A stretch of DNA of 35,080 nucleotides from Bacillota bacterium (lineage in GTDB: Bacteria > Bacillota > UBA994 > UBA5500). Shown piece after piece: positions 32,401 through 35,080 of this stretch (position 1 is the first letter of the stretch; each line of letters begins with the position of its first letter). The notes under the pieces are model-generated. The model worked only from the letters and a program-made list of their open reading frames with translations, did not search any database and was not told the DNA's origin. Position numbers and translations under genes: made by a program. The DNA is taken from contig JAEZJZ010000082.1 of assembly GCA_023436245.1 (NCBI GenBank), forward strand, positions 1 through 35,080, given 5' to 3'.

Positions 32401-34211
32401 GTGTAACTGATGAAGGAGGTGTCGTTGTCGGAGTTCAGCGTACAGAAAGAGACAGAGAAGTCAACGGAAGACGCGTTGATGTTGATGGCAAAGGTGTAGT
32501 CCCCGCCGCCTCCCTGCGTCATCTTGCCCTCGACCGCAGCCATGACGGTATCCGCAGCGACTGAGAAAGACAGTGTTTCGGTGACGCTGCTCCAGGACTT
32601 GATGCGCCACAATCTGTTCCACCAGTTCTTGTAGGACGGTACGGCATAGGTCACTTCAGTGGAGTAGCTCTCTGCAGAGTAATTCAGCATCACCTGCATC
32701 GTCTGTGCAGTGTCGCCGGTGAAGTCGGCGGCAACTGCGCTGTATTCAGTATAGAATCGCCCATTGATCTCCCTAATCCAGTCAGGATAATCCACGCCGA
32801 TGTGTTTGTTGAAGCTGTTGTTCTGATCCAGGGCGGCAGTGATCACCAACCCCTGGTCCCCATACTCCAGGATAAGGCTGTCGATGTAGATATTGGAGGC
32901 ATAGCCGACGCCCCGCATGTTGACTGCGGAGATATTGGCCACCATGGTGGGCAAGCTGTAGAAGATCTTATTGTGGTCAGCCATCACTGCATGAACATAC
33001 ACATCCTGGCCGGCGTCGTTCTTCTCCGTGGCAAACAGATCAAAGTTCTCCGCCACGCTCTGGATGAAGCTGTCACTGTCGCCATTGTAAGTGTAGACGG
33101 CAACAAAGCGGCTGTTCAGGTTGCCGCCCAGGATATCGCTGTTCAGTTGGCCACCCAGGATCAGGTCATTCACGTTGTCGCCATCCACGTCGCCATAGGC
33201 GAATGCAGCCCGAACAATCTGAGAGCCGCCGTGCTCCAGATTGATGTTCATTGACTTCTGCAGCATGGAAGTCTTTGAGCCGCAGAGCAGCACGGCTCGG
33301 CTGTTGGTGTAATTGTTGAGCCCGTAGTAGTAGCCCCAGGTCAGCGCCAAATCATCGGTGCCGTCCTGGTTGATGTCCCCCCCCGTCAGGGAGACCATGT
33401 TCGATACATAGGGGCTTTCATTAAAGTAGTAAGTCCAGGCCTTCGCCCATTTGGTGGAATCAAGATAATATGTAGCAGCAGTATCCTCATCGAAGGTGTC
33501 ATCGAGCTGCAGGTCGTAGATCTCCACGCGGGAGCTGCCTTGCTGTGCAACGTAGACAGCTACCTCATCCACGCCATCTCCGTCATAGTCACCCGTGACA
33601 ATCTGCAAGTAGTTCTGCATCAAATAGGGATCTGCAGCGAAGTCTTCATTCATCTGATTTCCGGTGTTACCGATCACTTTGTCTGTGCCAAGCAGCACCT
33701 TGCGGTCTGCGCCCTTCTGGTTATTCACCGGATCAGAGAAATACAAGTATAGACCGCCATTGGCACTGAGCTCACCCGCAGCCACGGTGACGGCCTGGCC
33801 GGTTGCGCCGGATGAGTTCCGGGTGAAGTTGCCGGAAGCTGTAGCCGTGGCCGCATAATCGCCGATGATGGCTGTGCTCTTGGCATCTCTCTGTGAGTCG
33901 TAGAAATCGTCCCACGACTTACCCACGGGCTTGTTGTGTCCGTAGAGAGTACTGGAACTCTGGCCCTGTACGAATAGCTCATAGACAGGATTAACATTGG
34001 TCGTTTCCCGCCCATAGGGGTTGTCCGGGCTGTCCAAATCAACCCCATCCGGAACCTCAGAAGTGTCAAATCCGAGGGCTTCCAGCGCGTTCATTTCGCT
34101 GATGTCCGTCTCACCCCCGGCGCTGGCGCTAGCACTGGGCAGGGTTGAGATCGGCAACAGGCCAGCAATCAGGGCTAACATCAGGCATACGGCGATTGCT
34201 TTCTTTAGCAT
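23436..34211 (-). CDS. Giant secreted multidomain surface protein (FG-GAP, FnIII, Ig-like, bacterial repeats, stalk domain)
   Basis: 3591 residues, roughly 380 kDa. Order: signal peptide (MLKKAIAVCLMLALIAGLL, then ASASA); three or so FG-GAP/VCBS calcium loops (GDYDGDGVDEVAVY near 205, GDINQDGTDDLAL near 280, GDVDGDNVNDLILG near 345); a beta-rich region I cannot name (about 636-925) with an apparent internal duplication; a fibronectin-III domain (925-1043); an Ig-like domain (1085-1160); unassigned beta regions to about 1508; some 18 InlB/Listeria-Bacteroides-type repeats (1509-3200); a Pro-rich linker (PPVPPTPPTPP, about 3204-3222); a 240-residue domain ending FGVDEFSSFVVV; and a copper-amine-oxidase stalk domain at the end (3466-3591). 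ATG 34211 has GGGGAGG 12 bases upstream. No LPXTG or membrane anchor, so the stalk domain may hold it to the wall. Probably adhesion or structure. Confidence 0.9.
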   Translation of the reverse strand: MLKKAIAVCLMLALIAGLLPISTLPSASASAGGETDISEMNALEALGFDTSEVPDGVDLDSPDNPYGRETTNVNPVYELFVQGQSSSTLYGHNKPVGKSWDDFYDSQRDAKSTAIIGDYAATATASGNFTRNSSGATGQAVTVAAGELSANGGLYLYFSDPVNNQKGADRKVLLGTDKVIGNTGNQMNEDFAADPYLMQNYLQIVTGDYDGDGVDEVAVYVAQQGSSRVEIYDLQLDDTFDEDTAATYYLDSTKWAKAWTYYFNESPYVSNMVSLTGGDINQDGTDDLALTWGYYYGLNNYTNSRAVLLCGSKTSMLQKSMNINLEHGGSQIVRAAFAYGDVDGDNVNDLILGGQLNSDILGGNLNSRFVAVYTYNGDSDSFIQSVAENFDLFATEKNDAGQDVYVHAVMADHNKIFYSLPTMVANISAVNMRGVGYASNIYIDSLILEYGDQGLVITAALDQNNSFNKHIGVDYPDWIREINGRFYTEYSAVAADFTGDTAQTMQVMLNYSAESYSTEVTYAVPSYKNWWNRLWRIKSWSSVTETLSFSVAADTVMAAVEGKMTQGGGGDYTFAININASSVDFSVSFCTLNSDNDTSFISYTSEHGVIYSDPKVLAVLASPPHFGDLSSDQLSGSYMESSTSYSSTKGSGTETTKSNTLSVGAYVSYQHDFTVPITGTKVAGMETELAYTQGWTWETTKSSMVEMSITYETVVGQDSVAFYSIPMEYYIYDSYVPIIDETTGQVTGYDQQKMSINLPHTAAVTVLSLEKYERIAADYDELPQIAGTVLTHTVGSPATYPSSSAGYSNVLEYSGSWAGVDYSAAGASVSQEIAITEENGDGLTSTNTLDFKIGAGPGSFIFGVTAGYEHGSSKVTISSEGSTYAGTVYNMPIEAEEYGYYYAWKLFTYSFAIGDNSVPVVSYLVKDVTAPPFLPSDFAQDSTLTTDQAIGLTWSYPSASSVAGFQIYRYYEFSDGSGSYELAFVPASQVSYTTRDSNGKLIRHYQYVDEGLADYTSYDYQIQVIRSAVPTATILSDVLTARTKAELGYPTITLSGVTPRVTTTYDEQTGEETGSVTDYSLLVYPDTSSTVSVSVAEHYDQAPRYQWQKRTAEGWSDIAGATRAAHTFSNSGVSDEGEYRCRLNVIYEDADVGQIYYISAYSRTFTLDYSLRSAKVADGGFAVDLVNKTVSLALKSNHNNHTFAPSGNVTFVIAGADYNSSYTVRLGSASPEYVTTATLNLGAPAPGYTGDDVYVDLPAGVYDITAYYGGSRVFGSLDVSNSIYYVSGDSSGHLLNMNSSFTYGDAITPQLMSVGLAAGQVVATQVTAGVTYKVYEEQAKINTGSYIIAWPWGSRTYYYTYKTYEYVECGNFILGDGSVTARSAGSYRLVAYVDGTEVASRDIRIAQKEISIGFVNALTGVAGNGSISHPTYSVLKLASGQLVEAYGDTLANLGLVVKAYDTAGRVVTISPTTDPGLYTIVGAAAVSPSASYGNYSINYVSSTYILTGPKYDMTIESQPFGADNAIVGTVAIIRPEVKEDNGEVVNMTTSATNGSFFRDDVFTGGTGVTLRAAAQTGYQVKSWTVAAGSTVTTTVTAATTFTYQTTANDTVITVEFELAKNRLHFQSANSSRTDGTVTPVDSAIQSGAVAQPDSSYTFLASPAPGYHFVQWTLAGSTNSNFLGEYDPATGTSRTTLTMGRVDTILSAVFQRDSYTLELGAGLEATYLLDDGFGNPVSTTSISTVSIPGDTAVTVRPRTGYSLSDTARWSVNGEAVGDAGAPSCTFTITADTIVGVGGTNQNNYPVSATVQQPDETSDNKVIVRIDNAIVENFSSLAVSGGSSLTFTAVEAWGYTFSQWKVNGDAAGTNKTLTIAQLGAATAVQAEFIANPNSYTVTASHNSGGRLTYSVIYGKPGYSGNAPTNAELASGTSITAYAGDNVVITAIPEANQMLRSWTVGDVVDESPENVLTIESIAANATVAARFIPMSFATVSYAAEGDGSITSATSNGVPFASGSLVGNGTRVVLTAAPGAGKMVAAWTVDGETVKTSGDTPFIGETLTIDRLAASSTAEIKVHFADLLEKTLTYDLTNVTVSRTYTPATYAGKTASTETTDYVLSGSKVQLTAEPVDDYRITEFIVGGVSVTQQPNGSWVYTIDQLNSDATVVARAAMLYSLSVDNLVGGNITISAKEPGKAIAGETISLASVTPDLDYRFAGWSYEENVEDNEDNEDNVVEGTSFVMPAADTTVSASFVAIPTVDITYSVHDTNGIEAGGTNGSISAEISRTYANNQPVGGYPVTDSDGSITVNRGYSDSYATWPDSVVTFTAAPASGYMAKFWRIDGVEVPASRPNQLILTVEQGSADHYDVQVQYELIGDKVTYDVANGNGTITGALLTSEFGETTNISSGHTLTIDGTITFSAEPASADYQVEGWYVNGVKQAGETGTTYVYQATAGAGAVVSVQFERVSYVVTYSGLNGSVAAAIGGNSLGNSPAVVVGDSTVTFTATANPGYAFSGWLVDGVSSTETANTLNLTIAATTTVEACFTEDENLPITYAVTGSGGSLTATRNGVDFASGSQAAANDVITFTAIPETVAQGDANNYRVAGWTVNGEAVGHSALSHQLTIDGVATVAVAFERCDYVLDFSTADEAYGGISAAVGAAQISSLDRVAAGSTVTFTATPSDGYQVQAWTVNEVATVTENLDYRIDNLSADTTVTVEFMPIPTYTISISTSGSGYGSVTAQVGDAPAVANATVVTVPRHGTVTLTAMRHDASNAFAGWTILPSNLTTEVQDNGIVLTLTGVAEDIDISAAFTPATMIELAASEDDPHGTLDYSGVQVGYLSANLMSTANLSTSSVQITSGMDVVIRAVPDEGYMVQQWVLLKKTGSDQWIEVQDELSKTLTLNGVSVDTAVRVTFEPLVTHLIPSSGSRENGGYYTVTPGLKVPTDVGNAGEIRDRGTVTFTVAADAGCYFTALNICGVDCLNETGSADGVTENVVSVVHQDGSYAITVANVKAAIAATIRAVKPILNITEPTNGAIDVSYLDANEDEQTVSSGDEVAVGTELKITATPDLGYFLKAWRDDASGLTGNAIRLPVGEVEEITVAAEFAHPTATVTVPQNGSVAVTYVNASEETVTLADTATAAAGESALTFAIPVGTELTITATPRSGYYQSSWGGAVAGKYGRVITLTVPSRDITVSAVFAAPESGGGGAPLPPVPPTPPTPPVTEISHKIITISPDGTVTEVPLESESTTLDDGRTLERISAPASFAQSIITDKAAGSDAVNISVGEFEVEAEERQPVVEVAIPTEVLAAASGMSLNLSTPHGTLSLPPQLVEAMAAQQQSLVVAIDRQPAETVRHLLPAGTEPIGEAMSVETDLTGPTKVTIGLNTDLPEDEAARQAFLAGLMTFAIHSSGTQEMIYDVTYDILETPYVDEQGVERIQYTLQSVSFGVDEFSSFVVVKPNQEYLATTVGVPGFTIAGLSRDMVACYYQNGDTMMPVRMLEDFGVSFQWDELTKTATMTYMQQTVVLTIGSTDAYINGVKTPIVGASGALVAPELSPGRTMIPLRFVSEHLGFKVTWDRSNLITIRLAENR
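24602..29685 (-). repeat. About 18 tandem bacterial (InlB/Flg_new-like) repeats coded in the giant gene
   Basis: Units of about 75-110 residues share one pattern: an opening strand (Y-x-V-x-x-x-x-x-x-G-S-I/V), then T/V-x-F/L-T-A-x-P-x-x-G-Y-x-x-x-x-W-x-V-x-G, then L-T-I-x-x-L/V-x-x-x-x-x-V-x-V-x-F. Examples: TVTFTATANPGYAFSGWLVDG and TVTFTATPSDGYQVQAWTVNE. They are diverged from each other at DNA level, so this is an old array, unlike the fresh duplication in the C11 gene. Confidence 0.8.
27519..27545 (-). repeat. Three-copy 9-bp tandem repeat (Asp-Asn-Glu stretch)
   Basis: ATTGTCCTC occurs three times head to tail, followed by a degenerate fourth copy. It encodes EDNEDNEDN in an exposed loop of one bacterial repeat. 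Being nine bases, changes in copy number keep the frame, so it can vary in length by slippage. Confidence 0.85.
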
Positions 34212-35080
34212 CTAGTCAATATTCCTCCCCTATTTTCCTTCTTTGTAATGACAATCTGGTTTGTACTGACGAAGGGATAGGTATAACGACATGAAACCTG
34301 GTCTCGCACTGAGCGGCCTCTCGATCGCTTGTGCTTCCGGGATGGTCCCTCAGCTGTGCTTCATGTGGGGCGTTCCTCCTCAACTCGTATGGTTGGGTTT
34401 TCCTGGTTCCAGAAACATCTGCAACTACTAGATTTCTCATTTGGTGACAGAACGAATGTGGTTCTTCTCACCGGGGCATTCGTTGCCTCTCCTGCCCGGC
34501 AGAATAAGCAGGCGAAAACCCTGCTTTCGACTTCTTTCTACATGAACCTACCAGTTTTCCTGCTCAATGCTTCGGAAATAACCCCTTCCTGGCGTAGCAC
34601 GTCATCCGGCGTCGGTCTTGCCGCAACTGTCCCCATCAGCGCTTCGCCCTCCTGCCTGCCAGAGCCGTTGTGAAGTCGAAACGGCTTGACAACTGCACCC
34701 CGATCTGACTCATGGCGTTATTGCTATTCTCATCAAGCACTACCAGTCTGCGCTGTAGAGACTAGCCAGAGAGCAATCGCCGCAACAATTGCGATGTTTG
34801 CGATTAAGGTTGGCAGTGTAATGTGTATCTCCTCTATTTCCAGTGCACGGGCGGACACGCAGTTTTGCTGTCTGCCCATCTTGTGCTTTGCATGCCTATG
34901 TTCCGGGTACAATCTATCAAAGATCCCCATTACTAAGCCGTCCGTTGCATGAAACATGGTTTCTTCGACATGAACCATGACTTTTTCTGTTCTTTCTGCC
35001 TGAAGCCAAACACTAAGAACATTTCAATAGTACCATAGGAAAAAGCGCAGGGCGGGCGCGAGTTTCGGGCGGGCGGGGGG
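34212..35080. other. Region upstream of the giant gene, no gene supported
   Basis: About 870 bases. Visible items: the giant gene's ribosome binding site (GGGGAGG on the - strand near 34224-34230), a hairpin AAGCAGG-CGAAAAC-CCTGCTT (34506-34526), and weak -10-like TATACC on the - strand near 34290 without a good -35. A - strand frame at 34733-34978 ends in a single membrane helix (LPTLIANIAIVAAIALWLV) but has no clear start signal. The final 30 bases are a GGGCGGGCGGGGGG tail that looks artificial. Confidence 0.5.

Noticed and set aside
34733..34978. Small - strand protein with a C-terminal membrane helix, possibly an autoinducer peptide gene
   Set aside because: No ribosome binding site, no Cys or acidic tail as in AgrD, and the frame is short enough to arise by chance.

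Overview
The window looks like a chromosomal piece of an anaerobic, Gram-positive-type bacterium (Bacillota, probably Clostridia). The signs are strong AGGAGG-type ribosome binding sites with frequent GTG/TTG starts, sigma-A-like promoters, an ECF transporter S component, DUF3842 and DUF1048 proteins, an AgrC-like GHKL histidine kinase, a clostripain-family (C11) peptidase and copper-amine-oxidase-type stalk domains. G+C is moderately high, in the mid-to-high fifties by eye. The lineage below class cannot be fixed from sequence alone. The window may be a whole contig: it opens inside a gene and closes in a G-rich low-complexity tail.

Layout. 1-2534: 3' end of an APH-like phosphotransferase, a DUF3842 protein, a shared terminator, then a leftward operon of an ECF S component and a two-part protein ending in a uridine-kinase-like P-loop domain. 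2757-4680: two inverted copies of a GCATGC-rich palindromic element flank a GNAT acetyltransferase and a DUF1287 gene broken by a one-base frameshift. 4726-7986: a DUF3795 Cys-rich protein, then a leftward five-gene operon (PadR regulator, two DUF1048 proteins, ABC ATPase, ABC permease) with a clear promoter and an overlapping palindromic operator. 8256-14871: leftward single genes, most with their own promoter or terminator: tryptophanase, MnmD-like tRNA methyltransferase, CrtISO-like FAD oxidoreductase, PhnB-like VOC protein, FMN-dependent glutamate-synthase-like enzyme. 15051-18945: a secreted C11 peptidase with two tandem stalk domains, divergent from an RsmH paralogue. 19122-21215: leftward cluster of an alpha/alpha-toroid (terpene-cyclase-like) protein, a 2'-5' RNA ligase-like protein and a frameshifted GNAT. 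21216-23192: a structured non-coding leader and an orphan GHKL sensor kinase. 23383-34211: one giant leftward gene for a secreted 3591-residue multidomain surface protein. 34212-35080: no gene I can support.

How the genes may work together. The ECF S component and kinase probably import and trap one small molecule, substrate unknown. PadR, DUF1048 and the ABC pair form an export or resistance cassette of a familiar kind. The giant protein and the C11 peptidase are both secreted and share the same rare stalk-domain class, so they may meet on the cell surface. The strongest leads for something undescribed are the duplicated beta-rich module inside the giant protein, the S component/kinase pair, the inverted GCATGC elements and the structured leader before the sensor kinase.
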